Positions 1 through 9,846 of a DNA stretch of 64,000 nt are shown here, one piece after another. The position numbers and the translations under genes are program-made. Position 1 is the stretch's first letter; every line of letters begins with the position of its first letter. Source of the stretch: Paraburkholderia sp. CNPSo 3274 (GTDB taxonomy: Bacteria; Pseudomonadota; Gammaproteobacteria; Burkholderiales; Burkholderiaceae); the NCBI RefSeq assembly GCF_024206475.1, contig NZ_JAMBPR010000027.1, forward strand, positions 41,087-105,086. Direction: 5' to 3'. Below the pieces are notes generated by a model. It ran no database searches. It was not told the origin of the DNA and was given only the letters and a program-made list of their open reading frames with translations.

Positions 1-3000
1 GACCAGGTAGCCCACGAGGCGCGGACTGTCACCCACGGTATGCAGGGCGACAGCGGCTGCGGCAACGCCGGGCGCCTTGCGCAGGGTGGCCTCGATGTCC
101 TCGATCTCGATGCGGAAGCCGCGCAGCTTGATCTGCTGATCGCGACGGCCCAGGTGCTGGAGCGAGCCGTCGGCGAGCCGCTTCGCGAGATCGCCGGTAC
201 GGTACAGCCGGCGCGGTGAGGCGCCTTCGATGGCAACCGATTTGAAGGCGGCATCGGTCAGGTCAGGGCGGTTGAAATAACCCTTTGCCAGGCCTTCTCC
301 GCCGATCCACAGTTCGCCGCTCACGCCTTGCGGCGCCAGATGCAGGTCGTCGGTCAGCACGTGCAGATCGGTGTTGGCGAGCGGCGCGCCGATCACCACA
401 GGTGCGTTTGCAACGATACGCGAGGCGGACGACCAGATCGTCGTCTCGGTCGGGCCGTAGAGGTTCCACACCTCCGCGCCGGTGGCGAGCAGGTCGTCGG
501 CGAGGTCGCGCGGCAACGGCTCACCGCCGCACAGGATCTTGAAGCCCTTCGGCGCCTTGAAGCCCGCCTCGAGCAGCATGCGCCACAGTGACGGCGTCGC
601 CTGGAGAACGGTGGCGGCTTCGTCTTTCAGGCGAGTCACCAGTTCGAAGCCGGTGCGCACTTCTGCGTGGCCAGCGATGAAGGTCTGCCCGCCGGCGATG
701 AGCGGGAGGAACAGCTCGAGACCCGAGATATCGAAGGAGAACGTCGTCACCGCGACGATGCTGTCCCTGACCGTAAAGCCGGGCGCGTGCGCCATCGAGA
801 GCAGGAAGTTGCTCAGCGCGCGGTGGCCAATCTCCACGCCCTTGGGCTGACCCGTCGAGCCCGACGTGAAGATCACGTAGGCCGAATCCGCGTCCGTTAC
901 GACGGGCAGCGTCATGGTCTCGTCGTCGTCCTGCGCGAGGAGCGCTTCCACTTCCAGCACGCGATGCGCGCCCGGTTCCAGCACCATGAGGCTGCCCTCA
1001 TCGCTGAGGATGGCGGCGATGCCGGCTCCGTCGAGAATCTGGCGCAGGCGTGCAGGCGGCATCGTCATGTCGAGCGGCACATAGGCGCAGCCCGCTCGCC
1101 ACACGCCGATCATGGCGGCCACGGTCATCGCAGTGCGTTCCATCGCGATGGCGACGCGTCCGCCCGACGCGATCCCCGCCGCCATGAGCCGACGGGCGAT
1201 CTGGCTGGCGCGCGCATCGAGTTCGCCATAGGTCAGGCTCGTCGACTCGTCCGACACGGCCGTCGTATCCGGGGCCTGCCAGGCCTGCGCGGCGATCAGC
1301 GCCGGGGTCGTCTGCGAGAGATCGTAGTCACGCTGGGAAGCGTTCAGCTCGTCGCGAAGGTGGTGGATTTCAGCTTCGTTCAGCAGCGGGAGTGCCGCGA
1401 CCGGCGTTTCGGCATCGCGTGCGATCGCCGTCAGCAAGGTTTCGTAGTAACCGAGCCAGCGCTGGATCGTCGTTTCGTCGTAGACGTCGGTGTTGAAATC
1501 GCAATCGAGACGCAGGCCCTGCGCCGATTCGATCACGTTAAGGAACAGATCGAAGTTGCTGTAGGCCTTTGCATTCGGCGTGAAGTGCGTGGTGACGCCT
1601 GCCATGTCGAGTTCGCCGTCGACCTTTTCCAGGTTGAACTGGAGATCGGTCAGCGGCAGCCGGTTGAGATCGCGCTTGATGCCGAGATCGCGCACCAGCG
1701 CGCCGTATGTGTAGTTCTGCCGGTCGCCTGCGTCGTAGAGGTGATCGCGCACCGCCTTCATGTGTGCGGCGAAAGGCTTTTCGCGGTCGAACTTGACGCG
1801 CAACGGCAGGAAGTTGACACAGTGCCCGACCAGCAGCGCTTCGCCCGCTTGCGACTGGCCAGCCATCGGTGCGGCGATCACGACATCGTCATTGCCGGAC
1901 AGACGGCCGAACAGCACCTGGGCCGCGCCGAACAACGAGGCGAACAGCGAGCACCCTTGCTTTGAGGAAGCGGTCTTGACCTGCTTGAGAAGGTCGGCTC
2001 CCAGATGGCGGGTCGTCGAAGCGCCGTTGAAGCTTTTGCGCTCCGGGCGCGGACGGTCGCCGGGCAAATCGGGTTGCGGCGCTGGGTCGCGATGGACGTT
2101 CATCCAGAACTCGCGCGTTTCTTTCTCGACGCCGATTTCGTCCTGTGCCTTGGCGAAGGCGAGGAAGCTCTGCACCTCGTCGAGTTCGGGCTGCGTGCCC
2201 CAAACTTCTGCCGCGTAGAGCGCAGACAGATCGCGCAGGATGATGTTGATCGACCATCCGTCGCAGACGATGTGATGCGCCGTGAACACGAACGCCCACT
2301 TCTGCGCTTCCAGGCGTACCAGTGCGGCGCGCGCGAGCGGTGCCCGGGTCAGGTCGAAGACCTCGCGGGCTTCCGCGTCGATGATGGCCTTGAGCTCGCC
2401 CGCCGGATCGGCGTGGCCGGAAAGGTCGATCGGGACCAGCGGCACGGTCGTCGTCGCCTCGGCGAACATCATGTCGCCGACGCGTGAGAAGTGCACGCGC
2501 AGCGCATCGTGACGGGCGACAGTCGCGGCGAAGGCGCGTTCGAAGGCGGCCTCGTTCAGCTTGCCATTGAGCTCGAGGGTGAACGACTCATTGAATGCGA
2601 GCGAGGCTTCGTGGCCCTGCTGGGCCGACATCCAGATTTCCTTCTGCGGCTCGGTGAGCGCGGACTGCGTGAGCTGCGGCTCGGCCTGCACATGCGAAAC
2701 GGCGTCCTGTGCGCCACCGAGAATGCCGACGCGCTGGAGCGCGTCGATGCTCGCGATGAAGGCGTCGCCGATCTTGCGGATATCCTCGTCCGAATGGCTC
2801 GTCGTCAGGAAGCAGGGGAAGCCTTCCATGATATGAACGCCGAGGTAGCGCATATACGGATAGAAGAGGCTGCCGAGGCGATCTTCGCCCGCGAGATTCA
2901 CATAGAACCAGCTCGAGAAGGATTCCGCGCGTGCGGCGATGCCGACCTTCTCCAGGTGGGCATTGACGCGCTGCACGAGTCCGTCCATGCGCGCGCCGAG

Positions 3001-6000
3001 CGACTCCTGCAGCGCCGGGCCGGCTTCCTTGAGATGCAGAAGGACGGCTTTCATTGCGGCCAGCACCACGGGATGGCGCACGAACGTGCCCGCGAAGAAG
3101 GTAGGCGGAACTTCGGGTACCGAAGCATCCCCGAATTGCCACTGACCGCCGTCGAGCGCGTCCATGTACTGCGTGGTGCCCGCAAGCACCCCAATGGGCA
3201 GGCCGCCGCCGACCACCTTACCGTAGGTCGCCATGTCGCCCTGGATGCCCCACAGGCCTTGCATGCCGGCCGGATGGACGCGAAAGCCCGTCACGACCTC
3301 GTCGAAGATCAGCGCCGACTCATTGGCCGCCGTGACGTCGCGCAACTGCTGCACGAATTCCTTCGGACGCAGATTGGGATGACGCGACTGCACCGGCTCG
3401 ATCAGGACCGCTGCGATATCGTCGATGTTGGCCTTGATCCACTCGAGGCTTTCGGGACGGGCGTACGGCAGCACGACCATGTTGCCCACGGAAGTCTGCG
3501 GGATTCCGGGGGCGAGCGGGAATGCACGCGGCACGCCCGCTTCGCTGCCCGGCTTCACGAGCACTTCGTCGAACTGGCCGTGATAGTCGCCGTCGAAGCA
3601 GACCACCTTGTCCTTGCCGGTCACCGTGCGCGCGAGACGCATCGCCGCCATCACGGCTTCCGAGCCGGTATTGCAGAACGTGACGCGCTGATGGCCGGTC
3701 ATCTCGGAGAACATCTGGGCGACTTCGCCTGCGAGCGGCGACTGCGGTCCAATAGCGAAGCCTTCCGCCAACTGCGCGTTGACCGCCTCGACCACGAAAT
3801 CGGGCGTGTGGCCGAACGCGGTCTGGCCGTAGCCGTTGACCACGTCGATATATTCATTGCCGTCTACGTCCCAGATCTTGGAGCCCTTCGAGCGCTGGGC
3901 GACGATCGGATAGACAAGCTCCTTCCATTCCTCGCGGAAGCCGCTGGCGGTGCGCGGATCGGCAAGCACCGCCCGGTAGGACTGCGTGCGAGCCTTGGAG
4001 GCGGAGGTTTTCGCCGAGTAGCGCGCCGCCAGATCGGTGATGAACGCCTTTTGTGCGTCGGTCATCTGGGACGAATGTGTTGCGCCCGGCTTGTAAGCGG
4101 TGAAGCGTGAAGGGCGGTTCTCCTCGAACTTGATCTCGGGGCCGGCGGAGTGCGCGGGCGCCGCGGCAGCGGCGGGCGCTGCGGCTGCAACGGCCGGGGT
4201 GGCAGCGGCCGCCGGCGCGGGGACCTGGACTGCTGCGGGCTGCTGCACGGCCAGCGGCGCGCCTTGCAGCACCTCTAGCTGACGCGCCATCACGGACTGC
4301 ATTGCGGCGAGCTGGTCGCGGATCACCGACTGGAGGTCGCCAGCGGCAGGCGCAGTGGCCATTTGCACTGCCACAGGCGCGCCCACCTGCGCTGCCGCAA
4401 TGGCGACTGGCGCAGCCGCCGCTTGAACAGCGACCGGCGCAGCAACCGGCGCAGCCTCAGCAGGCACTTCCGGATCAGGCGGCATTGCGCCATCGAGGAA
4501 CTGCGCGAGGGCGGGCAGCGTCGGATAGTCGCTCATGATCTGCCGGAAGCTGATCGTGACGTCGTAGCGGCGGCGCAGCTGCCGGGACACTTGCCCCATG
4601 AACAGCGAGTCGTAACCGAGATCCCAGAAGGTCACGTCCGGATCGGACGTATCCGGTGCCTCGCCGGACATTTCGGCAAGCAGTGACGCCAGTTCGGCAA
4701 TGAGACGCGGTTTGCGGTCGATTTGGACGGTTTGGGTCATGGCGGTCTGAGGAATATCGTTTAGGGCTTCGGACGAGGCTTGCGCGGCAATCGCTGGGGC
4801 TACGGTCGTTGGCTGACTTGAAGAGGCGGTTGCCGGGGCGTCAATCCAGTGCCGTTCCGGCTCGAAGGGATAGGTCGGTAGCGAAACGCGGCGGCCGGTT
4901 TCAGCCCGGAGCGTTTTCCAGTTCGGCTTGACGCCGTTCAACCACAGGCGCGCGGTCGCCTCGGCGAGGACGGCAAGCTCGCGATCGCGCGTCGCGAAAT
5001 CGGGCAGCGAGGCAATCGCGCCCTGATGCCGATCCTTGGGCAAGCCCTGCAGAACAAAGGTCGAGAGCGCGCGGCCGGGGCCGATTTCGAGCAGGAGCGG
5101 CTTGCCCTCTGCCGTGACCGTGGCCAGCGCGTCGCTAAAGCGCACCACATTGCGGCAATGGCCGGCCCAGTACGCTCCCGACACCGGCTGATCCATCGCC
5201 GCCCATTGCCCGGTCACGGAGGACACGTACGGAATCTTCGGCCTCGCGAAAGTCAGGCTGTTCGCGACCTTGGCAAGATCGTCGACGACGCCAGACATCA
5301 TGCGCGAGTGGAACGCGTGCGAAGTGTGCAGACGTCGATGCTCGATATCGCGTGCCTTGAGCGTGGCCTCGAATGCCTCGATGGCTGCGAAGGGGCCTGC
5401 CACGACGCTGAGCGTCGGCGCATTGATCGCGGCGAGATCGACGTCACCGGGCAGCATCGGGCTGAGTTCGGCCTCCGACAGGCGCACGACCAGCATCGCG
5501 CCCGGTTCGGCCGACTGCATGAGCGCGCCGCGTTGCGCGATGAGACACAGCGCATCCTCGAAGGCGATCGCCTCCGCCACGCAGGCCGCGACTAGCTCGC
5601 CGACGCTATGGCCGATCATGGCTGCCGGCTTGATGCCGCGCGAGATCCACAACTGCGCCAGCGCATATTCGACGAGGAAGAGGGCCGGCTGCGCGTAGAT
5701 CGTCGAGCGAATCGGGTGCGGGGTGTCGTCGCCCTCTGGGGCTTCGCTCAACAGCAGGGTGCGGATGTCGAGCCCGAGATGCGGAGCCAGCGCCTCTGCG
5801 CCCTTATCGATCCACTGGCGATAGACCGGCTCGGTGCGATAGAGCGCGGCTCCCATGCCCGGATACTGGGCGCCTTGGCCCGGGAACATGAAGACGACTG
5901 CAGGCGCGGCCTGCGGGGCCTGTGCTTCGATCGCGCCTTTCTGGAGCTTCGCCTGGGCCTGCTCCACGCTATCGGCGACGACAGCGGCGCGATGTGCGAA

Positions 6001-9000
6001 ATCGCGGCGGCCCGTTTGCAGTGTTGCGGCCACATCGGCTAGCGCGATGTCCGGATTGTTTGCGAGATGCGTGGCGAGATTCGCCTTCGCGCGCTCGAGC
6101 GCTGCCGCGCTTCGGGCCGATACCGGCAGGATCTGGAGTCCTTCGTTTTGGTCGCCCGAGGCAGTGCGGCAAGGCGCCTCCTCCAGCAACACATGGACGT
6201 TCGTCCCGCCGACGCCCAGGGAACTCACACCGGCGCGGCGCGGTGTGGCGCCGTCAGCCCAGGGACGCACGGCCGCATTGAAGAAAAACGGACTGTTGGC
6301 CAGGTCGATGCCAGGGTTGGGCGAACGGAAATGCGTGAGCGGCGGCAAGGTGCGGTGGCGCAATGCGAGCGACGCGGCGATGAAACCCGTCACGCCCGCA
6401 GCCGCGTCGAGGTGCCCGACATTGGCCTTCGCCGAGCCGAGCGCGCAGAACTGGCCGCCCTCGGCGCCGCCCAGGCGAAATGCCTGCACGAGGCCCGCGA
6501 ATTCAATCGGATCGCCAAGCGGCGTTGCTGTGCCATGGGCCTCGATATAGCCAATCGAGGCCGGATCGATGCCAGCCTCGGCGTGCGCAATGGCGATCGC
6601 GCGGGCCTGGGCGTCGACGCTCGGCGCGGTGAAGCCGACCTTGTCGGAGCCGTCGTTGTTGATGCCTACGCCGCGGATCACGGCATAGATCGGATCTTCG
6701 TCGGCGATGGCGTCTTCGAGACGTTTGAGCAAGACGACGCCGGCACCGCTGCCAAACACCGTGCCCTTCGCATCGGCATCGAACGGACGGCACACGCCGT
6801 CGGGCGCGCCCATGCCGCCTTCTTCGTAGAAGTAACCGCGCTTCTGCGGGAAGGTGATCGAGACGCCGCCGGCCAGCGCCATGTCGCAGCGTCCCGCCCG
6901 AAGGTTCTCGACGGCGAGGCTGATCGCGGTGAGCGAGGTGGAGCATGCCGTCTGGACGGAGATAGCAGGCCCCGTGAGCCCGAGCTTGTAAGCCGTGCGG
7001 GTGGCGACGAAATCACCGGCCCCGACGAGCTTTTGATATTCGCCGATCTGGAACTGGCTCGTAAACTCGTCGATGACCGCGCGATCGGTCAGGATGTGCT
7101 TGAGGAAGTAGGTGTTCATCGAGGTGCCGGCGAACACCCCGACGGCGCCGGCGATCGTTGCCGGGTCATATCCGGCATCTTCGAACGCCTCCCAGGCGAT
7201 CTGGAGGAACAGGCGCTGTTGCGGGTCGGTCAGCGCAGACTCGCGCGCCAGCATGCCGAAAAAGCCGGCGTCGAAGTGGTCGACGTTCGCGAGTATCGGC
7301 CGTGCCTTGACGTAGCTTTTATCGCGGCGCGAGCCGTCATCGAAGCTGTCTTCGAGTTCCGCCACGTCGAAATGCGTGATGCAGTCGCGTCCAGCCAGAA
7401 TGTTGGCCCAGAGTTCGGAGACATTGCGGGCGCCCGGAAATCGTCCGGACATGCCGACGACCGCGATGGCTCCGCTTTGCACGTCCCGGCGGTGACGGAT
7501 GGCCGCTTTGTTCACTGTCGGGAGCGTCGTGCGCAGATGCGAAGCGAGTGCCTCGACATTGGGATGACGAAACAGATCCACCAGCGCGACCTTGGCCGCG
7601 ACGTCGCGCGCGATGATGGCATGCGCGCGCATCAGATCGAGCGAGCGCAAGCCGAGGTCAAAGAAGTTCGAGCGGCGATCGACGGGTTTGCCGAGGAGCC
7701 CTTCGAAAACGCACGCAAGCTTGTCGGCGATATCGTCGTCCACGGGCGAGGGTTCGGCTGATGCTTCGGATTGCGTATCGATTGACGCAAGCAGCGCTTT
7801 GCGGTTGATCTTGCCATTGGGCGTCAGCGGAAAGTCCGGCAGGACACGCAGTTCCGACGGCATCATGTAATCGGGCAGGGCGGACTTGAGATAGGCGCGG
7901 ATTTCGTTCAGGAGGACTGCGGCATCCGCCGCATCGGCCTTCACGAAGCCCGCAATGGCCTTGCCCATGCGGCCATCGAATGCCGCCACGGCCGCATCGG
8001 CCACGCCGGGCGCCACGCGCAGCGCATGTTCGATTTCGTCGAGTTCGATGCGTTTGCCCGCAATCTTGATCTGCCGGTCGTTGCGGCCCAGAAATTCGAT
8101 CGCCCCGTCCGGGCGGCGGCGCACGAGGTCGCCGGTGCGGTAGAGCTTGGCGCCGGGAGCGAAAACGTCGTCGACGAACTTCTCGGCCGTCAGTTCGGGC
8201 CGGTTGAGATAGCCGAGCGCGACACCGTCACCGCCCGTGACCAGTTCGCCGACTTCTCCATCGGCAACCGGCGCGAGCTTGTCGTCCACGATATACGCGC
8301 TCGTACCCGCGATGGCGTAGCCGATGGGAATGGCCTCGCCATTCGCGAGCGACTCGCCGTCGCGCGGAATGCGATAGCAGCAGGTAAAGGTCGTGTTCTC
8401 GGTCGGACCGTAGCCATTGATGATCTGTAGACCCGGATGGGCCTCCATGACCTTGCGTACGTGGACGGGGGACAGCACGTCCCCGCCCGTCAGCGCCTCC
8501 TTGAGCGGAAGAAAGGCTTCCAGCCGATAGTCGGCGAGCGCATTGAAGAGGCCAGCCGTGAACCAGGCGCTGGTAACGCCGAGTCGCGCTATCTCGGACG
8601 CGATCGTGTCGAGAGAGGGCTGGACCTCGTTGATGATGGCGGCGCAGCCGCCGTTCAGGAGCGGTCCCCAGATCTCCAGCGTGCTCGCATCGAAGGCGAG
8701 CGGCGCGAGGTTCAGGAAGCGCGTGTGGGGCGAAAGCTCGGTGAAGGTCTGGCTCTCTACGAGGCGCAGAATCGCGCGGTGCGGCACGATCACGCCCTTG
8801 GGCTTGCCGGTCGAGCCGGAGGTGTACATCACGTAGGCAGCGTCGTCAGGACGGCAAGCATGGAGCGGTGCGGGCTCGGCAGCCTCCGCAGCCGCCACGA
8901 CGTGCTCGAGGTCGACCGAGACGCCGGTCAGCTCGCCAACGCTGGCGAGCGCCGCCGCTTCGGCGATGATGAGCTTGGGCGCGCAATCGGAAACGATGAA

Positions 9001-9327
9001 ATCGAGCTGCGCCTTGGGATAGGCGCGGTCCAACGGTACGTACACAGCGCCCAGACGCAGGATCGCCAGCATCAACGCCAGCGTGTCGCGGCTGCGCGAA
9101 ACCATGATCGCGCAGCGCTCGCCCGGCTCCAGTCCCATTTCGTGCAGGACGGTTGCGAGCCGCGCCGAACGTTCGCCGAAGGCGGTGTAATGTTCCTCGA
9201 CCGTGGCGTCAATCACAGCAAGATGATTGCCGAACTCGGCAGATACGGCATCAAAGCGCGCTGCCACGCCAGGCACGTGATCGGTCCCGCCCGGCAAAAC
9301 GCCTGAAAGTCCATCTCTGTGTGACAT
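1..9327 (-). CDS. Hybrid NRPS/PKS megasynthase, A-PCP-KS-AT-ACP-AMT-C-A, 3' end outside window
   Basis: A single open frame of 3109 codons starts at ATG 9327, with GGGGGAG about 9 nt upstream, and runs off the left edge. Domains by approximate residue: adenylation 1-500 (YTSGSTGKPKG, NGYGPTE); carrier about 530-590 (LGLRS); ketosynthase 620-1050 (TACSTS with Cys795, EAHGTATPLGDP, NVGH); malonyl-type acyltransferase 1140-1440 (GQGAQYPGMG, GHSVGE, HAFHS); ACP about 1560 (LGYDS); an Ala/Val/Pro-rich linker; PLP aminotransferase 1760-2200 (YGKVVGGG); condensation 2210-2640 (AHHIVCDGW); second adenylation 2660-3109 (FTSGSTGQPKG, NLYGPTE, YRTGDL), complete to about core A8. Specificity positions read D-A-L-W-L-G-G-T-F in the first A domain (not assigned) and D-I-L-Q-L-G-L-I-W in the second, which I recall as glycine-type. 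No ketoreductase is present, so the beta-keto group should be transaminated to a beta-amine. The product is unknown. Confidence 0.95.
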   Translation of the reverse strand, partial: MSHRDGLSGVLPGGTDHVPGVAARFDAVSAEFGNHLAVIDATVEEHYTAFGERSARLATVLHEMGLEPGERCAIMVSRSRDTLALMLAILRLGAVYVPLDRAYPKAQLDFIVSDCAPKLIIAEAAALASVGELTGVSVDLEHVVAAAEAAEPAPLHACRPDDAAYVMYTSGSTGKPKGVIVPHRAILRLVESQTFTELSPHTRFLNLAPLAFDASTLEIWGPLLNGGCAAIINEVQPSLDTIASEIARLGVTSAWFTAGLFNALADYRLEAFLPLKEALTGGDVLSPVHVRKVMEAHPGLQIINGYGPTENTTFTCCYRIPRDGESLANGEAIPIGYAIAGTSAYIVDDKLAPVADGEVGELVTGGDGVALGYLNRPELTAEKFVDDVFAPGAKLYRTGDLVRRRPDGAIEFLGRNDRQIKIAGKRIELDEIEHALRVAPGVADAAVAAFDGRMGKAIAGFVKADAADAAVLLNEIRAYLKSALPDYMMPSELRVLPDFPLTPNGKINRKALLASIDTQSEASAEPSPVDDDIADKLACVFEGLLGKPVDRRSNFFDLGLRSLDLMRAHAIIARDVAAKVALVDLFRHPNVEALASHLRTTLPTVNKAAIRHRRDVQSGAIAVVGMSGRFPGARNVSELWANILAGRDCITHFDVAELEDSFDDGSRRDKSYVKARPILANVDHFDAGFFGMLARESALTDPQQRLFLQIAWEAFEDAGYDPATIAGAVGVFAGTSMNTYFLKHILTDRAVIDEFTSQFQIGEYQKLVGAGDFVATRTAYKLGLTGPAISVQTACSTSLTAISLAVENLRAGRCDMALAGGVSITFPQKRGYFYEEGGMGAPDGVCRPFDADAKGTVFGSGAGVVLLKRLEDAIADEDPIYAVIRGVGINNDGSDKVGFTAPSVDAQARAIAIAHAEAGIDPASIGYIEAHGTATPLGDPIEFAGLVQAFRLGGAEGGQFCALGSAKANVGHLDAAAGVTGFIAASLALRHRTLPPLTHFRSPNPGIDLANSPFFFNAAVRPWADGATPRRAGVSSLGVGGTNVHVLLEEAPCRTASGDQNEGLQILPVSARSAAALERAKANLATHLANNPDIALADVAATLQTGRRDFAHRAAVVADSVEQAQAKLQKGAIEAQAPQAAPAVVFMFPGQGAQYPGMGAALYRTEPVYRQWIDKGAEALAPHLGLDIRTLLLSEAPEGDDTPHPIRSTIYAQPALFLVEYALAQLWISRGIKPAAMIGHSVGELVAACVAEAIAFEDALCLIAQRGALMQSAEPGAMLVVRLSEAELSPMLPGDVDLAAINAPTLSVVAGPFAAIEAFEATLKARDIEHRRLHTSHAFHSRMMSGVVDDLAKVANSLTFARPKIPYVSSVTGQWAAMDQPVSGAYWAGHCRNVVRFSDALATVTAEGKPLLLEIGPGRALSTFVLQGLPKDRHQGAIASLPDFATRDRELAVLAEATARLWLNGVKPNWKTLRAETGRRVSLPTYPFEPERHWIDAPATASSSQPTTVAPAIAAQASSEALNDIPQTAMTQTVQIDRKPRLIAELASLLAEMSGEAPDTSDPDVTFWDLGYDSLFMGQVSRQLRRRYDVTISFRQIMSDYPTLPALAQFLDGAMPPDPEVPAEAAPVAAPVAVQAAAAPVAIAAAQVGAPVAVQMATAPAAGDLQSVIRDQLAAMQSVMARQLEVLQGAPLAVQQPAAVQVPAPAAAATPAVAAAAPAAAAAPAHSAGPEIKFEENRPSRFTAYKPGATHSSQMTDAQKAFITDLAARYSAKTSASKARTQSYRAVLADPRTASGFREEWKELVYPIVAQRSKGSKIWDVDGNEYIDVVNGYGQTAFGHTPDFVVEAVNAQLAEGFAIGPQSPLAGEVAQMFSEMTGHQRVTFCNTGSEAVMAAMRLARTVTGKDKVVCFDGDYHGQFDEVLVKPGSEAGVPRAFPLAPGIPQTSVGNMVVLPYARPESLEWIKANIDDIAAVLIEPVQSRHPNLRPKEFVQQLRDVTAANESALIFDEVVTGFRVHPAGMQGLWGIQGDMATYGKVVGGGLPIGVLAGTTQYMDALDGGQWQFGDASVPEVPPTFFAGTFVRHPVVLAAMKAVLLHLKEAGPALQESLGARMDGLVQRVNAHLEKVGIAARAESFSSWFYVNLAGEDRLGSLFYPYMRYLGVHIMEGFPCFLTTSHSDEDIRKIGDAFIASIDALQRVGILGGAQDAVSHVQAEPQLTQSALTEPQKEIWMSAQQGHEASLAFNESFTLELNGKLNEAAFERAFAATVARHDALRVHFSRVGDMMFAEATTTVPLVPIDLSGHADPAGELKAIIDAEAREVFDLTRAPLARAALVRLEAQKWAFVFTAHHIVCDGWSINIILRDLSALYAAEVWGTQPELDEVQSFLAFAKAQDEIGVEKETREFWMNVHRDPAPQPDLPGDRPRPERKSFNGASTTRHLGADLLKQVKTASSKQGCSLFASLFGAAQVLFGRLSGNDDVVIAAPMAGQSQAGEALLVGHCVNFLPLRVKFDREKPFAAHMKAVRDHLYDAGDRQNYTYGALVRDLGIKRDLNRLPLTDLQFNLEKVDGELDMAGVTTHFTPNAKAYSNFDLFLNVIESAQGLRLDCDFNTDVYDETTIQRWLGYYETLLTAIARDAETPVAALPLLNEAEIHHLRDELNASQRDYDLSQTTPALIAAQAWQAPDTTAVSDESTSLTYGELDARASQIARRLMAAGIASGGRVAIAMERTAMTVAAMIGVWRAGCAYVPLDMTMPPARLRQILDGAGIAAILSDEGSLMVLEPGAHRVLEVEALLAQDDDETMTLPVVTDADSAYVIFTSGSTGQPKGVEIGHRALSNFLLSMAHAPGFTVRDSIVAVTTFSFDISGLELFLPLIAGGQTFIAGHAEVRTGFELVTRLKDEAATVLQATPSLWRMLLEAGFKAPKGFKILCGGEPLPRDLADDLLATGAEVWNLYGPTETTIWSSASRIVANAPVVIGAPLANTDLHVLTDDLHLAPQGVSGELWIGGEGLAKGYFNRPDLTDAAFKSVAIEGASPRRLYRTGDLAKRLADGSLQHLGRRDQQIKLRGFRIEIEDIEATLRKAPGVAAAAVALHTVGDSPRLVGYLV

Positions 9328-9846
9328 TTGCTACTCCCCCACAATTTTGACGAAGGTCCTGGATTGAGCCAGGCCTGGCGATGTACACGCAGCGTTTGCG
9401 CATAACGGCTGCCGGTCACGGGATACGCAAGCCACCCAGCTTTGCGCGGCCGGCTTGTCTCCCACGTCTTAAATTTGCTGTAAGTGGAAGTTAAACTCCC
9501 GCGGGATGCCTATCCGTTCGCCGTCGCACACACGATGTGCTGCAACAACACATTGCACTGGGGCGGTGCGGGCGCATCGCCATGCAGGCTTGCGACCCGC
9601 TTTCCGCCATGCGAGCCGGTTTGGCGTCAATTGCAACGTTGGCCGAGTGCACGTTGCTTCGGGGCGACGACAAGGAATTCGTGTGCGGTGTTGTGCGTGG
9701 CACAACCGGATCGGACCGCTGGGCGGGGCGATGAGCGGCTGCCCGAGGATTTGTCAGGCAACCCGGCGACTTCGTCGATTCGAGGCTATTGCGTGGCCCT
9801 CACGGGCCGCGTGTACGGGTTGCCTGCCTGACATAGACGCCGTGCG
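9328..9846. other. Intergenic region upstream of the megasynthase
   Basis: This 519-base stretch separates the megasynthase start from the stop of the phosphopantetheinyl transferase on the same strand. It must carry the ribosome binding site (GGGGGAG just upstream of 9327) and probably a promoter. I could not pick out a convincing -35/-10 pair or a LuxR-type operator. The short open frames here overlap in several phases and have no recognisable motifs. Confidence 0.5.

Noticed and set aside
667..7761. Long plus-strand open frames (432, 539 and 564 codons) opposite the megasynthase gene
   Set aside because: They are Arg/His-rich mirror frames of a high-GC gene. The minus strand shows uninterrupted catalytic motifs through the same DNA.
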